From: Streptococcus suis YS56
Lineage (GTDB): Bacteria; Bacillota; Bacilli; Lactobacillales; Streptococcaceae
Direction of reading: 5' to 3'
NCBI RefSeq assembly: GCF_000440115.1
Contig: NZ_ALMY01000085.1
Location: forward strand, 1-37,354
DNA length: 37,354 bases
Shown: one piece after another, positions 6,002-15,861 of the stretch
How positions within the stretch are numbered: position 1 is the first letter of the stretch
Layout: each line of letters begins with the position of its first letter
Program-made: the position numbers and the translations under genes
Notes under the pieces: model-generated
What the model was told of the DNA's origin: nothing
The model's input: only the letters and a program-made list of their open reading frames with translations
Databases searched by the model: none

Positions 6002-8653
6002 ATGTCAAAAGAATTATCACCAAAATACAATCCAGCCGAGGTTGAGGCTGGTCGTTACCAAACTTGGTTGGACCAAGATGTCTTTAAGCCGTCAGGCGAT
6101 GCGGAGGCGAAGCCTTATTCTATCGTCATTCCGCCGCCAAACGTAACTGGTAAGTTGCACTTGGGACACGCTTGGGATACCACCCTTCAAGACATCATTA
6201 TCCGCCAAAAACGCATGCAGGGCTTTGATACCCTCTGGCTTCCAGGTATGGACCACGCGGGGATTGCCACTCAGGCTAAGGTTGAGGAACGCTTGCGTGA
6301 GCAAGGCGTGACCCGTTATGACTTGGGTCGTGAAAAATTCCTCGATAAAGTCTGGGAATGGAAGGATGAGTACGCAGCGACCATTCGTGAGCAATGGGGC
6401 AAGTTGGGGCTATCTTTGGACTACCAACGTGACCGCTTCACGCTGGATGAAGGCCTGTCGAAAGCCGTTCGCAAGGTCTTTGTAGAACTCTACAAAAAAG
6501 GCTGGATCTACCGTGGCGAATTTATCATCAACTGGGACCCGGCGGCTCGCACAGCCCTTTCTGACATCGAGGTTATCCACAAGGACGTAGAAGGGGCATT
6601 CTACCACATGACCTATATGCTGGAAGACGGCTCACGTGGTCTGCAAGTTGCGACAACCCGTCCTGAAACCATATTCGGTGATGTTGCGGTGGCGGTTAAC
6701 CCAGAAGACCCACGTTACAAGGACTTGATTGGCAAAAATGTTATCCTGCCAATCGTAAACAAGCTAATCCCAATCGTTGCGGATGAGCACGCAGACCCAG
6801 AATTTGGTACAGGGGTTGTGAAAATTACACCTGCCCATGATCCAAATGACTTCCTCGTAGGTCAACGCCACAATCTGCCACAAGTCAACGTTATGAACGA
6901 CGACGGTACCATGAACGAGTTGGCGGGTGAATTTGCAGGCATGGACCGCTTTGAAGCTCGTAAGGCAACGGTTGCGAAGTTGCAAGAACTGGGTGCCCTT
7001 GTGGAAATCGAAAACCGTGTGCATTCCGTTGGACACTCTGAGCGTACAGGTGTGGTAGTCGAGCCACGCTTGTCAACTCAATGGTTTGTTAAAATGGACC
7101 AATTGGCTAAAAATGCCATTGCCAACCAAGATACAGCTGACAAGGTAGAATTTTACCCACCACGCTTCAACGATACCTTCCTACAATGGATGGAAAATGT
7201 ACACGACTGGGTTATCTCTCGTCAGCTTTGGTGGGGGCATCAGATTCCAGCATGGTATAACGAATCTGGCGAAATGTACGTCGGAGAAGAGGCTCCAGCA
7301 GGTGACGGATGGGTACAGGATGAGGATGTCCTAGATACCTGGTTCAGCTCTGCCCTTTGGCCATTCTCAACCATGGGCTGGCCAGACGAAAATGCGGCGG
7401 ACTTCCAGCGCTACTTCCCAACTTCAACCTTGGTAACGGGCTACGACATCATCTTCTTCTGGGTGTCGCGGATGATTTTCCAATCGCTTGAGTTCACAGG
7501 CCGTCAGCCATTCAAGAACGTGCTGATCCATGGTTTGATTCGTGATGAAGAAGGTCGCAAGATGTCCAAGTCGCTCGGAAACGGGATCGACCCAATGGAC
7601 GTCATCGAGAAATACGGTGCGGACGCTTTGCGTTGGTTCCTGTCAAACGGCTCTGCCCCTGGTCAAGATGTTCGCTTCTCTTACGAGAAGATGGACGCGT
7701 CTTGGAACTTCATCAACAAGATTTGGAACATTTCCCGCTATATCCTCATGAACAATGAAGGTTTGACCTTGGATGCGGCGCGTGAGAATGTCGCCAAAGT
7801 TGCAGCTGGTGAGGCTGGTAACGTGACGGACCGCTGGATTCTCCACAACCTCAACGAAACCATTGCCAAGGTCACTGAAAACTTCGACAAGTTCGAGTTT
7901 GGTGTGGCTGGTCACATCCTCTACAACTTCATCTGGGAAGAGTTCGCCAACTGGTATGTCGAGCTGACCAAGGAGGTGCTCTACAGCGATAACGAGGCTG
8001 AAAAAGTCATGACCCGCTCTGTCCTTCTCTACACGCTGGACCAAATCCTTCGCCTCCTCCACCCAATCATGCCATTTGTGACGGAAGAGATCTTCGCCCA
8101 GTACGCAGAGGGCTCTATCGTGGTGGCGGCCTACCCTGTTGTCAACCCAGCATTTGAAAATGCGGAAGCACATAAGGGAGTGGAAAGCCTCAAGGATTTG
8201 ATTCGTTCGGTGCGAAATAGCAGAGCAGAAGTGAATGTCGCTCCTTCTAAGCCGATTACCATTTTGATTAAGACGGCAGATAGCGAGCTTGAAACCTTCT
8301 TCAAGTCAAATGAAAACTACATCCGACGCTTTACAAATCCAGAACATCTGGAAATCAGCTCAAGCATCGTTGCACCAGAATTAGCCATGTCAGCTGTTAT
8401 CACCGGTGCTGAAATCTTCTTGCCACTCGCCGACCTCCTCAACGTCGAAGAAGAGTTGGCTCGTCTAAACAAAGAACTCGCCAAGTGGCAAAAAGAACTA
8501 GACATGGTCGGCAAAAAACTCAGCAACGAACGCTTCATCGCCAACGCCAAACCAGAAGTCGTTGAAAAAGAAAAAGAAAAACAAGCCGACTACCAAGCTA
8601 AGTATGATGCGACAGTAGCGCGGATTGAAGAGATGAAGAAGTTGATGGAATAG
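6002..8653 (+). CDS. valS: Valyl-tRNA synthetase
   Basis: 883 residues, full length for bacterial ValRS. The class I signatures are present: HLGH at residues 53-56 (after PPPNVTGK) and KMSKS at about 520-524. The connective editing domain lies between ([10 protein letters not shown] and the conserved Asp-rich segment [16 protein letters not shown]). The anticodon-binding domain follows, with FVTEEIF in [13 protein letters not shown], and a C-terminal coiled coil ([20 protein letters not shown]) typical of ValRS. It charges tRNA-Val with valine in the cytoplasm and edits Thr-tRNA-Val. It is the third gene of the T-box operon, with its own ribosome site AAAGGA. Codon choice is more GC-rich than the flanking genes, consistent with high expression. 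Confidence 0.98.
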   Translation: MSKELSPKYNPAEVEAGRYQTWLDQDVFKPSGDAEAKPYSIVIPPPNVTGKLHLGHAWDTTLQDIIIRQKRMQGFDTLWLPGMDHAGIATQAKVEERLREQGVTRYDLGREKFLDKVWEWKDEYAATIREQWGKLGLSLDYQRDRFTLDEGLSKAVRKVFVELYKKGWIYRGEFIINWDPAARTALSDIEVIHKDVEGAFYHMTYMLEDGSRGLQVATTRPETIFGDVAVAVNPEDPRYKDLIGKNVILPIVNKLIPIVADEHADPEFGTGVVKITPAHDPNDFLVGQRHNLPQVNVMNDDGTMNELAGEFAGMDRFEARKATVAKLQELGALVEIENRVHSVGHSERTGVVVEPRLSTQWFVKMDQLAKNAIANQDTADKVEFYPPRFNDTFLQWMENVHDWVISRQLWWGHQIPAWYNESGEMYVGEEAPAGDGWVQDEDVLDTWFSSALWPFSTMGWPDENAADFQRYFPTSTLVTGYDIIFFWVSRMIFQSLEFTGRQPFKNVLIHGLIRDEEGRKMSKSLGNGIDPMDVIEKYGADALRWFLSNGSAPGQDVRFSYEKMDASWNFINKIWNISRYILMNNEGLTLDAARENVAKVAAGEAGNVTDRWILHNLNETIAKVTENFDKFEFGVAGHILYNFIWEEFANWYVELTKEVLYSDNEAEKVMTRSVLLYTLDQILRLLHPIMPFVTEEIFAQYAEGSIVVAAYPVVNPAFENAEAHKGVESLKDLIRSVRNSRAEVNVAPSKPITILIKTADSELETFFKSNENYIRRFTNPEHLEISSSIVAPELAMSAVITGAEIFLPLADLLNVEEELARLNKELAKWQKELDMVGKKLSNERFIANAKPEVVEKEKEKQADYQAKYDATVARIEEMKKLME

Positions 8654-8722
8654 TTCTAACTACCAAGTATTTCAGACTTTTAGAGAACGAACCGAATTTT
8701 AAAAAAGTATAAATAAAATAGC

Positions 8723-8748
8723 ACTCAACCTATAATGGTTGGGTTTTT
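8723..8748 (+). terminator. Rho-independent terminator after valS
   Basis: CTCAACC (8724-8730), loop TATAAT, GGTTGGG (8737-8743), then TTTTT. It ends the T-box operon. Confidence 0.8.
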
Positions 8749-8752
8749 GTGG

Positions 8753-8758
8753 TATAAT
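8753..8758 (+). promoter_or_regulatory. Extended -10 promoter for the 34-residue ORF and the downstream MmcQ-like gene
   Basis: TGGTATAAT immediately follows the valS terminator. No good -35 is visible; the TG extension may compensate. Confidence 0.5.
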
Positions 8759-8787
8759 AAGGCTAGAAATTCAAACAGGAGGAGTCT

Positions 8788-8892
8788 ATGCAAGCAACTT
8801 ACAACATTGATAACCCCAATCTTTCCTACGAAGCCAAGCAAGAACTCTGGGAAATGGGTTTTGGTCTGCAAAAAGTGGATGGGATGAGGTAG
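8788..8892 (+). CDS. 34-residue ORF, possible truncated antitoxin-like remnant
   Basis: ATG at 8788 follows a strong AGGAGGAG ribosome site and a promoter; the frame closes at the TAG ending at 8892. It encodes 34 residues (MQATYNIDNPNLSYEAKQEL, then WEMGFGLQKVDGMR). The good initiation signals argue that it is translated. The sequence resembles, from memory only, the N-terminal half of small antitoxin-type proteins encoded next to Fic toxins in streptococci. If so, this is a truncated relic with no toxin gene beside it; otherwise it could be a leader peptide for the gene starting 11 nt downstream. Function unknown. Confidence 0.45.
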   Translation: MQATYNIDNPNLSYEAKQELWEMGFGLQKVDGMR

Positions 8893-8903
8893 TAAGGAAA
8901 ATA

Positions 8904-9965
8904 ATGAACAAAACTAATTCTTACCAAATCAACCTCCCCTCTCTCCTCCCTTTCGGTTTCATCTTCTCCGGCAATCGGTATATCTACCGTGAGGTGTTCA
9001 TGGAGGGGCAGTTTGAGGCGGTGGTAGAGGTTGATGAGGCTGGTCAGCTGTCTTCCTTTGTCTGGGATTGTGAGATGGAGGAGGTCTATACCGCTCATCT
9101 GGTGACTGCGCCAGCTGGGGCTTTTGTGGGCCAGGTGAGAGAAAGCTATCAGTCTATTTTGGCTCGGGTAGAGGAGGCTTGTTGTGTCGCTCTGCCATTT
9201 TCCCAAAATCAAAGCAACCGCATAGCTCAGCTCATCAAGGAGCAGTGGGGTGACCTGCCTGACTATCCCTTTGCCAAGTTGCCGACCTATGGGGCCTTTC
9301 GCCACCCTGCCAATAACAAGTGGTACGCTTTGGTCAGTCAGATTCCGAGAGATAAGTTGGACGGGAGTGGGTCGCAGGAGCAGGTGGAAATCGTCAATCT
9401 CAAGGTCGATGGTCGGGAAATAGCAGAGCTGCTGTTCCAGTCGGGCATTTACCCTGCCTATCACATGTCAAAGAAGACCTGGGTGTCGGTCTTGCTGGAT
9501 GAGACTGTGGAAGATGAAGCGATTTTAGCCCTCCTTGAGAAGAGCCGCTATCTGGTAGGACCAAAATCCTACAAGGCGGATCAAGGGCCTGATTACTGGG
9601 TTATTCCAGCCAATCCAAAGGTCTATGATATTGATACCGAGTTTGCGGAAAATAAGGTAGTCTATTGGTCGCAAAAATCAACCATTCAAGCTGGGGACTT
9701 CGTAGCCATCTACGTGACGGCACCAGTACAGGCCATTCGTTATGTTTGTCGTGTCTTAGGAGCGAACTTGGAAAATCATGGAGAATCAGACATTCCTACA
9801 GAAAAGAAACTGATGCAGGTGGAATTACTCGCTCAGTTTTCCGATGATGTTTTGCCGAGAGCGCGCATGATGGATTTGGGAGTCAGGGCGGTGCGTGGTC
9901 CGAGACGCTTGACAAAAGAGGCGATTGATGCTTTACGAGAAGGGATTTCTCATCAGTATCACTAA
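8904..9965 (+). CDS. MmcQ/YjbR-type protein fused to an EVE-like (PUA-fold) domain
   Basis: 353 residues. Residues about 90-210 carry the MmcQ/YjbR (CyaY-like) pattern: PFAKLPTYGAFRHPANNKWYALV, the VEIVNLKVD strand, and GIYPAYHMSKKTWVSVLLD. Residues 1-85 form an extra N-terminal beta-rich segment seen in some Firmicutes homologues. From about 228 on (DYWVIPANPKVYDIDTEF, GDFVAIYVTAPVQAIRYVC) the sequence fits an EVE-type PUA-like domain, a fold that reads modified bases in DNA or RNA. The MmcQ family is often annotated as DNA-binding, though without strong proof. The combination suggests recognition of modified nucleic acid (inference). ATG at 8904 follows AAGGAAAAT and is 11 nt after the small ORF, so the two are probably co-transcribed. 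Confidence 0.72.
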   Translation: MNKTNSYQINLPSLLPFGFIFSGNRYIYREVFMEGQFEAVVEVDEAGQLSSFVWDCEMEEVYTAHLVTAPAGAFVGQVRESYQSILARVEEACCVALPFSQNQSNRIAQLIKEQWGDLPDYPFAKLPTYGAFRHPANNKWYALVSQIPRDKLDGSGSQEQVEIVNLKVDGREIAELLFQSGIYPAYHMSKKTWVSVLLDETVEDEAILALLEKSRYLVGPKSYKADQGPDYWVIPANPKVYDIDTEFAENKVVYWSQKSTIQAGDFVAIYVTAPVQAIRYVCRVLGANLENHGESDIPTEKKLMQVELLAQFSDDVLPRARMMDLGVRAVRGPRRLTKEAIDALREGISHQYH

Positions 9966-10001
9966 ATTTTATTAAATTATCAGAATATTTAATAAAAAGA
10001 C

Positions 10002-10029
10002 TTTACAAGTAGGTAAAAAAGAGTATAAT
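10002..10029 (+). promoter_or_regulatory. asnA promoter
   Basis: TTTACA (10002-10007), 16 bp, TATAAT (10024-10029). The ATG is 32 bp beyond. Confidence 0.7.
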
Positions 10030-10060
10030 AAGGTGTATAAATTTACGAGGAGGAGTAGGT

Positions 10061-11053
10061 ATGAAGAAAAGCTTCATTCATCAGCAAGAGGAGATTTCTT
10101 TCGTCAAAAATACATTTACGCAGTATTTGAAAGACAAGCTAGAAATCGTAGAAGTGCAAGGACCGATTTTGAGTCGTGTCGGGGATGGTATGCAGGATAA
10201 TTTGTCCGGTGTGGAGAATGCGGTTACTGTTAATGTGAAGTTGATTCCAGATGCGACCTATGAAGTGGTTCACTCACTTGCTAAGTGGAAGCGCCATACC
10301 TTGGCTCGTTTCGGTTTTAATGAGGGAGAAGGGCTCTTTGTTCACATGAAGGCTCTTCGTCCAGATGAGGATTCCTTGGATCCCATTCACTCTGTTTATG
10401 TGGATCAATGGGACTGGGAGAAGGTTATTCCTGATGGTCGTCGGAATTTAGCTTATTTGAAAGAAACAGTGGAGCAGATTTACAAGGCTATCCGTCTGAC
10501 AGAATTGGCAGTTGAAGCTCGTTATGACATTGAGTCTGTTTTGCCTAAAAAAATCACCTTTATCCATACAGAGGATTTGGTCAAGAACTTCCCAGACTTG
10601 ACACCAAAAGAGCGTGAGAATGTGGTTGCCAAAGAATACGGTGCAGTTTTCCTAATCGGTATTGGTGGTGAACTGGCAGACGGTAAACCACATGATGGAC
10701 GTGCACCGGACTATGATGACTGGACAAGCCCATCAGAAGCAGGCTACAAAGGACTCAATGGAGATATCTTGGTTTGGAACGAAGCACTTGGTTCAGCCTT
10801 TGAGTTGTCCTCAATGGGGATTCGTGTGGATGAAGAAGCACTTAAACGTCAGGTCGCTATTACAGGTGACGAGGATCGTTTGGAATTTGATTGGCATCGT
10901 GCCCTCTTAAATGGACTCTTCCCGCTCTCGATTGGTGGCGGTATTGGTCAATCTCGTTTGGCCATGTTCTTACTTCGTAAGAAACACATCGGTGAAGTGC
11001 AGTCCAGTGTTTGGCCACAAGAAGTGCGCGATAATTTTGAGAATATTTTGTAA
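10061..11053 (+). CDS. asnA: Aspartate--ammonia ligase
   Basis: 330 residues, the standard length for AsnA. It makes L-asparagine from aspartate, ammonia and ATP in the cytoplasm, using a class II aminoacyl-tRNA-synthetase-like fold. Diagnostic segments are [47 protein letters not shown] and the C-terminal [16 protein letters not shown], a class II motif 3-like ATP site. ATG at 10061 follows ACGAGGAGGAGT. It is a single-gene transcription unit bounded by its own promoter and by a terminator that begins inside its stop codon. No T-box or other leader is visible before it. Confidence 0.97.
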   Translation: MKKSFIHQQEEISFVKNTFTQYLKDKLEIVEVQGPILSRVGDGMQDNLSGVENAVTVNVKLIPDATYEVVHSLAKWKRHTLARFGFNEGEGLFVHMKALRPDEDSLDPIHSVYVDQWDWEKVIPDGRRNLAYLKETVEQIYKAIRLTELAVEARYDIESVLPKKITFIHTEDLVKNFPDLTPKERENVVAKEYGAVFLIGIGGELADGKPHDGRAPDYDDWTSPSEAGYKGLNGDILVWNEALGSAFELSSMGIRVDEEALKRQVAITGDEDRLEFDWHRALLNGLFPLSIGGGIGQSRLAMFLLRKKHIGEVQSSVWPQEVRDNFENIL

Positions 11054-11075
11054 GAGATTGGCTTCAATCTCTTTT
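11053..11075 (+). terminator. asnA terminator
   Basis: AGAGATTG, a 4-nt loop, then CAATCTCT and TTT. The stem starts at the last base of the stop codon. Confidence 0.8.
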
Positions 11076-11185
11076 CTTCTGCTTTCAATCTGCTATCTGA
11101 AAACATTTACAACAAGATTATCTGTGATTTTTACGCCAATCTATGATATACTTTTTTAGTTAAATTAAAATATACAGAGGATATT

Positions 11186-13033
11186 ATGACAAAACTTAGA
11201 GAAGACATCCGTAACGTAGCCATTATTGCCCACGTTGACCACGGAAAAACAACCCTCGTTGATGAATTATTGAAACAATCCCAAACTCTTGATGAGCGTA
11301 CGCAATTGGATGAGCGTGCCATGGACTCAAACGACATCGAAAAAGAGCGTGGTATCACTATCCTAGCTAAAAACACTGCAGTAGCTTACAACGGAACACG
11401 TATCAACATCATGGACACACCAGGACACGCGGACTTCGGTGGTGAGGTTGAGCGTATTATGAAAATGGTTGACGGTGTTGTGCTTGTCGTGGATGCTTAC
11501 GAAGGAACTATGCCACAGACTCGTTTCGTATTGAAAAAAGCCCTTGAGCAAAACTTGACACCAATCGTTGTTGTTAACAAGATTGACAAACCATCTGCTC
11601 GTCCAGAAGAAGTTGTAGATGAAGTGCTTGAACTCTTCATCGAATTGGGTGCAGATGATGACCAGTTGGAATTCCCAGTGGTTTACGCATCAGCTATCAA
11701 CGGAACTTCTTCCTTGTCTGACAATCCAGCAGACCAAGAAGAAACAATGGCACCAATCTTCGATACTATCATCGAGCATATCCCAGCTCCTGTGGATAAC
11801 TCAGATGAGCCTTTGCAGTTCCAAGTATCCCTTTTGGACTACAATGACTTCGTAGGTCGTATCGGTATCGGTCGTGTCTTCCGTGGTACTGTTAAAGTTG
11901 GTGACCAAGTTACCCTTTCTAAACTTGACGGCACAACCAAAAACTTCCGCGTTACAAAACTCTTTGGTTTCTTCGGTCTTGAGCGTAAAGAAATCCAAGA
12001 AGCAAAAGCTGGTGATTTGATTGCCGTTTCTGGTATGGAAGACATCTTCGTTGGTGAAACTGTGACTCCGACAGATGCAGTTGAGGCACTTCCAGTTCTT
12101 CGTATCGATGAGCCAACTCTTCAAATGACTTTCTTGGTCAACAACTCACCATTTGCAGGTCGTGAAGGTAAATGGGTGACATCTCGTAAGATTGAAGAGC
12201 GCCTTTTGGCTGAGTTGCAAACAGACGTTTCTCTCCGTGTTGATCCTACTGACTCTCCAGATAAATGGACTGTTTCAGGTCGTGGGGAATTGCACTTGTC
12301 TATCTTGATTGAAACCATGCGTCGTGAAGGCTATGAGCTTCAAGTATCACGTCCAGAAGTTATCATCAAGGAAATCGACGGTGTGAAAATGGAGCCATTC
12401 GAGCGTGTGCAAATCGATACTCCAGAAGAATACCAAGGTTCTGTTATCCAATCCCTATCTGAGCGTAAGGGTGATATGTTGGATATGGTTGCGACAGGTA
12501 ATGGTCAAACTCGTCTTGTTTTCCTAGTGCCTGCGCGTGGTTTGATTGGTTATTCAACAGAATTCCTTTCAATGACTCGTGGTTACGGTATCATGAACCA
12601 TACTTTCGACCAATACTTGCCTGTTGTTCAAGGTGAAATCGGTGGTCGTCACCGTGGTGCCCTTGTCTCTATCGATCAAGGTAAGGCAACGACATACTCT
12701 ATCATGCGTATTGAAGAGCGTGGTACCATTTTTGTAAACCCAGGTACTGAAGTGTACGAAGGAATGATTATCGGTGAAAACTCGCGTGAAAATGACTTGA
12801 CAGTTAACATCACAACTGCAAAACAAATGACCAACGTCCGTTCTGCAACCAAAGACCAAACGTCTGTAATTAAGACACCACGTATCTTGACTCTTGAAGA
12901 ATCACTAGAATTCTTGAACGATGATGAATACATGGAAGTAACGCCAGAATCTATCCGTCTTCGTAAGCAAATCTTGAACAAGGCAGAGCGTGATAAGGCT
13001 GCGAAAAAGAAAAAATTAGCGACTGAGGAATAA
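11186..13033 (+). CDS. typA: Ribosome-associated translational GTPase TypA/BipA
   Basis: 615 residues, the usual TypA length. The GTPase domain is N-terminal: G1 [11 protein letters not shown]2 ERGITI, G3 DTPGHADF, G4 NKIDKP. Elongation-factor-like domains II, III and V follow, then the TypA-specific C-terminal domain ([20 protein letters not shown]). It binds the ribosome and supports 50S assembly and stress adaptation, notably at low temperature. ATG at 11186 follows AGAGGATATT, and TGATATACT about 40 bp upstream is a possible -10. The next gene begins 17 bp later and is probably co-transcribed. Confidence 0.97.
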   Translation: MTKLREDIRNVAIIAHVDHGKTTLVDELLKQSQTLDERTQLDERAMDSNDIEKERGITILAKNTAVAYNGTRINIMDTPGHADFGGEVERIMKMVDGVVLVVDAYEGTMPQTRFVLKKALEQNLTPIVVVNKIDKPSARPEEVVDEVLELFIELGADDDQLEFPVVYASAINGTSSLSDNPADQEETMAPIFDTIIEHIPAPVDNSDEPLQFQVSLLDYNDFVGRIGIGRVFRGTVKVGDQVTLSKLDGTTKNFRVTKLFGFFGLERKEIQEAKAGDLIAVSGMEDIFVGETVTPTDAVEALPVLRIDEPTLQMTFLVNNSPFAGREGKWVTSRKIEERLLAELQTDVSLRVDPTDSPDKWTVSGRGELHLSILIETMRREGYELQVSRPEVIIKEIDGVKMEPFERVQIDTPEEYQGSVIQSLSERKGDMLDMVATGNGQTRLVFLVPARGLIGYSTEFLSMTRGYGIMNHTFDQYLPVVQGEIGGRHRGALVSIDQGKATTYSIMRIEERGTIFVNPGTEVYEGMIIGENSRENDLTVNITTAKQMTNVRSATKDQTSVIKTPRILTLEESLEFLNDDEYMEVTPESIRLRKQILNKAERDKAAKKKKLATEE

Positions 13034-13050
13034 TTTCTAGGAGAAGAAGC

Positions 13051-13341
13051 ATGTTTTATTTAATCCTCGCCATCATGTTAGTACTTTTTTATATTTTTAT
13101 TGCACCTCGCAATATTAAGGGGACTATGAATTTGATTGCGGCAGTATTTTTACTGGTAGCATTAGCAATTGCCTTGGTACTTGGATTTTTAAGAATCATG
13201 CAATTTTCAAAGGAAATTTGGGTTGGTCTACTAATGATTCTGATTGGTTTTTGGGCGATGCGGGATATTTATTATCTCGATAAAGAACCTAAAGATAGGC
13301 AGAGGAGAACAGAGCGACCTGGTCCTTATAGATATAGATGA
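13051..13341 (+). CDS. DUF3165 family small membrane protein
   Basis: 96 residues with three hydrophobic segments: about 1-18 (MFYLILAIMLVLFYIFIAP), 24-50 (TMNLIAAVFLLVALAIALVLG) and 58-74 (VGLLMILIGFWAM). A basic, Pro/Arg-rich tail follows (KDRQRRTERPGPYRYR). Length, topology and position between typA and murD match the streptococcal DUF3165 family, whose function is unknown. ATG at 13051 follows TAGGAGAAGAAGC. It lies 17 bp after typA and is closed by a strong terminator, so it is the last gene of the typA unit. Confidence 0.85.
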   Translation: MFYLILAIMLVLFYIFIAPRNIKGTMNLIAAVFLLVALAIALVLGFLRIMQFSKEIWVGLLMILIGFWAMRDIYYLDKEPKDRQRRTERPGPYRYR

Positions 13342-13346
13342 AATTA

Positions 13347-13370
13347 ACCGACGCTTTTGCGTCGGTTTTT
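13347..13370 (+). terminator. Rho-independent terminator after DUF3165
   Basis: ACCGACGC, loop TTTT, GCGTCGGT, then a T-run: a perfect 8-bp GC-rich stem. Confidence 0.92.
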
Positions 13371-13382
13371 CTGTCCTCTGGC

Positions 13383-13411
13383 TTGAAAAAGGTCTTCGTA
13401 AAGGGTAAAAT
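13383..13411 (+). promoter_or_regulatory. Promoter of the murD-murG-divIB unit
   Basis: TTGAAA (13383-13388), 17 bp, TAAAAT (13406-13411), 29 bp before the murD ATG. Confidence 0.65.
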
Positions 13412-13439
13412 AAGGTGTTAGAAAGTAAAGGTAATTGAG

Positions 13440-14789
13440 ATGAAGATGATTGATATTGTAAAAAATAAGAAAGTGTTAGTGCTAGGTTTAGCTAAATCAG
13501 GGGAATCCGCAGCCCGTCTTCTGGATAAATTGGGTGCTATCGTCACTGTTAATGATGGAAAGCCTTTTGAAGAAAATCCGACTGCTCAATCTTTGTTAGA
13601 AGATGGTATCCGTGTTATTTGCGGGAGCCATCCCTTGGAATTATTGGATGAAGATTTCGCTTTGATGGTAAAAAATCCAGGAATTCGCTATGATAATCCT
13701 ATGGTTGAAAAAGCAATTGGAAAAGGAATTCCAGTCTGGACAGAGGTTGAATTGGCCTACTTGGTATCAGATGCTCCAATCGTTGGGATTACAGGTTCGA
13801 ACGGCAAGACAACGACAACGACCATGATTGCAGAAGTCTTGAATGCTGGAAATAAACCTGCAAAATTATGTGGAAACATTGGCTATCCAGCATCTTCGGT
13901 TGCTCAAACTGCAACTGCAGAAGATACTTTGGTCATGGAATTATCGTCTTTCCAATTAATGGGGACAGAATCTTTCCGCCCGCATATCGCTGTTGTGACC
14001 AATCTTATTGCCAGCCACCTTGATTATCATGGGACTTTTGAGGACTATGTAGCAGCCAAATGGATGATTCAGCGTCAAATGACGGCTGAGGATTTTGTAG
14101 TGCTCAATTTCAACCAGAAAGAAGCCATGGAATTGGCTGAACAGACCAATGCAACGGTTGTTCCCTTTTCAACAGAGGAAGTGGTTGATGGAGCTTATTT
14201 GGAAGATGGAAAACTCTATTTCAAGGGTGAATACATCATGGATGCAGACCAAATTGGGGTCCCAGGTTCACACAATATTGAAAATGCCTTGGCAACCATT
14301 GTGGTTGCAAAATTGTTGGGAGTAGACCACCAAGCGATTCAGGAAAGTTTGTCTGCTTTTGGAGGTGTTAAACACCGCTTGCAATTTGTAGGTGAGATCA
14401 ACGGCGTTTCCTTCTATAATGATAGTAAGTCCACCAATATTTTGGCGACTCAAAAAGCTCTTTCAGGGTTTGACAATAGCAAGGTCATTTTGATTGCAGG
14501 CGGCTTGGACCGTGGAAATGAATTTGATGAATTAGTCCCTGATTTGGTCGGACTAAAGAAGATGGTACTCCTTGGTCAATCAGCTCCCCGTGTACAACGT
14601 GCTGCAGATAAGGCAGAAGTGGAAACGATTGAAGCTCTTGACATTGCGGATGCGACTAGAAAGGCCTTTGCCATGGCAGAAAAAGGAGATATCGTCCTTT
14701 TGAGTCCAGCCAATGCAAGCTGGGATATGTATGCCAATTTTGAGGTGCGTGGCGATGTCTTCTTACAGACCTTTGAGGAGTTGAAATAA
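13440..14789 (+). CDS. murD: UDP-N-acetylmuramoyl-L-alanine--D-glutamate ligase
   Basis: 449 residues, full length. It adds D-glutamate to UDP-MurNAc-L-Ala in cytoplasmic peptidoglycan precursor synthesis. Visible features: a Rossmann-like N-terminal motif ([17 protein letters not shown]), the Mur-ligase ATP loop [14 protein letters not shown] at about 116-129, the central ELSSFQLMG and [15 protein letters not shown] segments, and the C-terminal [22 protein letters not shown]. It is followed by murG after 2 bp, so the two are translationally close. It is the first gene of the wall/division cluster here. Confidence 0.97.
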   Translation: MKMIDIVKNKKVLVLGLAKSGESAARLLDKLGAIVTVNDGKPFEENPTAQSLLEDGIRVICGSHPLELLDEDFALMVKNPGIRYDNPMVEKAIGKGIPVWTEVELAYLVSDAPIVGITGSNGKTTTTTMIAEVLNAGNKPAKLCGNIGYPASSVAQTATAEDTLVMELSSFQLMGTESFRPHIAVVTNLIASHLDYHGTFEDYVAAKWMIQRQMTAEDFVVLNFNQKEAMELAEQTNATVVPFSTEEVVDGAYLEDGKLYFKGEYIMDADQIGVPGSHNIENALATIVVAKLLGVDHQAIQESLSAFGGVKHRLQFVGEINGVSFYNDSKSTNILATQKALSGFDNSKVILIAGGLDRGNEFDELVPDLVGLKKMVLLGQSAPRVQRAADKAEVETIEALDIADATRKAFAMAEKGDIVLLSPANASWDMYANFEVRGDVFLQTFEELK

Positions 14790-14791
14790 TC

Positions 14792-15856
14792 ATGAAAAAA
14801 ATTGTTTTTACAGGCGGAGGGACTGTTGGGCATGTGACGCTCAATCTCCTTTTGATTCCGCGATTTTTGGAAGAAGGCTGGGAAGTCCACTATATTGGAG
14901 ATGGGAATGGTATTGAGCATGAGCAAATTGTCAAATCTGGTCTAGATGTTCGTTTCCATTCTATTGCAACTGGTAAGTTACGTCGCTATTTCTCTTTCCA
15001 AAATATGTTGGACGTGTTTAAAGTTGGTTTTGGTGTTCTTCAATCCTTGGCCATTATTGCAAAAATTCGTCCGCAAGCTCTTTTTTCGAAAGGTGGGTTT
15101 GTATCGGTTCCGCCAGTTATTGCGGCTAATTTATTACGAGTACCTGTCTTTATCCATGAGTCAGATTTGTCTATGGGACTGGCCAATAAAATAGCCTATA
15201 AATTTGCGACAACCATGTATAGTACGTTTGAGCAACCTGCCAGCTTGACGAAAGTAAAACATGTTGGTGCGGTTACAAAAGTGGGGCAAACGAATGACAA
15301 GGTTACTCCAATTCAGTTGCCAGAAATTATCAGTCATTTAGATAAATCGCTCCCAACCTTGCTCTTTGTAGGTGGTTCGGGTGGTGCCAAGGTCTTTAAT
15401 GATTTAATCAGTCAGAATAGTGCTGCTCTGACCGAACGATTCAATATTATCAACTTGACAGGGGATGCTAGTTTAAATCGGTTAGAAAAGAATCTCTACC
15501 GTGTGGATTATGTAACAGAACTTTATCAACCGTTGATGGATTTAGCGGATGTCGTTATTACCCGTGGTGGTTCCAATACTCTGTTTGAGTTGATTGCCAT
15601 GCAACAACTCCATTTGATTGTGCCACTAGGACGGCAGGCCAGTCGAGGGGATCAGATTGAAAATGCTCTCTATGCAGAGAAAAAGGGATATTCTAAGCAG
15701 ATTGATGAAAGTCAATTGACATTTGCTAGCCTGTTAGTAGAAGTCGATGAGCTATTGAAACATAAGGAATTTTATATCCAAAACATGGCAAATTCTAATG
15801 AAATTCAGTCAGTAGATAGTTTTTACAATTTGCTTAGAGAAGATATGGGAAGGTAG
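14792..15856 (+). CDS. murG: Undecaprenyl-PP-MurNAc-pentapeptide GlcNAc transferase
   Basis: 354 residues. It transfers GlcNAc from UDP-GlcNAc to lipid I, making lipid II on the cytoplasmic face of the membrane. The N-terminal glycine loop reads TGGGTVGHV, the variant typical of Gram-positive cocci. Later come [15 protein letters not shown], the second glycine-rich loop [13 protein letters not shown], and the UDP-sugar site [19 protein letters not shown] fold without signal peptide; membrane association is peripheral. It lies 2 bp after murD and 5 bp before divIB, in one operon. Confidence 0.97.
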   Translation: MKKIVFTGGGTVGHVTLNLLLIPRFLEEGWEVHYIGDGNGIEHEQIVKSGLDVRFHSIATGKLRRYFSFQNMLDVFKVGFGVLQSLAIIAKIRPQALFSKGGFVSVPPVIAANLLRVPVFIHESDLSMGLANKIAYKFATTMYSTFEQPASLTKVKHVGAVTKVGQTNDKVTPIQLPEIISHLDKSLPTLLFVGGSGGAKVFNDLISQNSAALTERFNIINLTGDASLNRLEKNLYRVDYVTELYQPLMDLADVVITRGGSNTLFELIAMQQLHLIVPLGRQASRGDQIENALYAEKKGYSKQIDESQLTFASLLVEVDELLKHKEFYIQNMANSNEIQSVDSFYNLLREDMGR

Positions 15857-15861
15857 GTTCT

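Noticed and set aside
7643..8173. 176-residue minus-strand ORF opposite valS
   Set aside because: It lies entirely within the strongly supported valS frame, has no ribosome site or recognisable motif, and is explained by the GC-rich codon bias of valS.
8826..9464. 212-residue minus-strand ORF opposite the MmcQ-EVE gene
   Set aside because: The plus-strand gene has clear domain signatures, promoter and ribosome site; the antisense frame has none of these.
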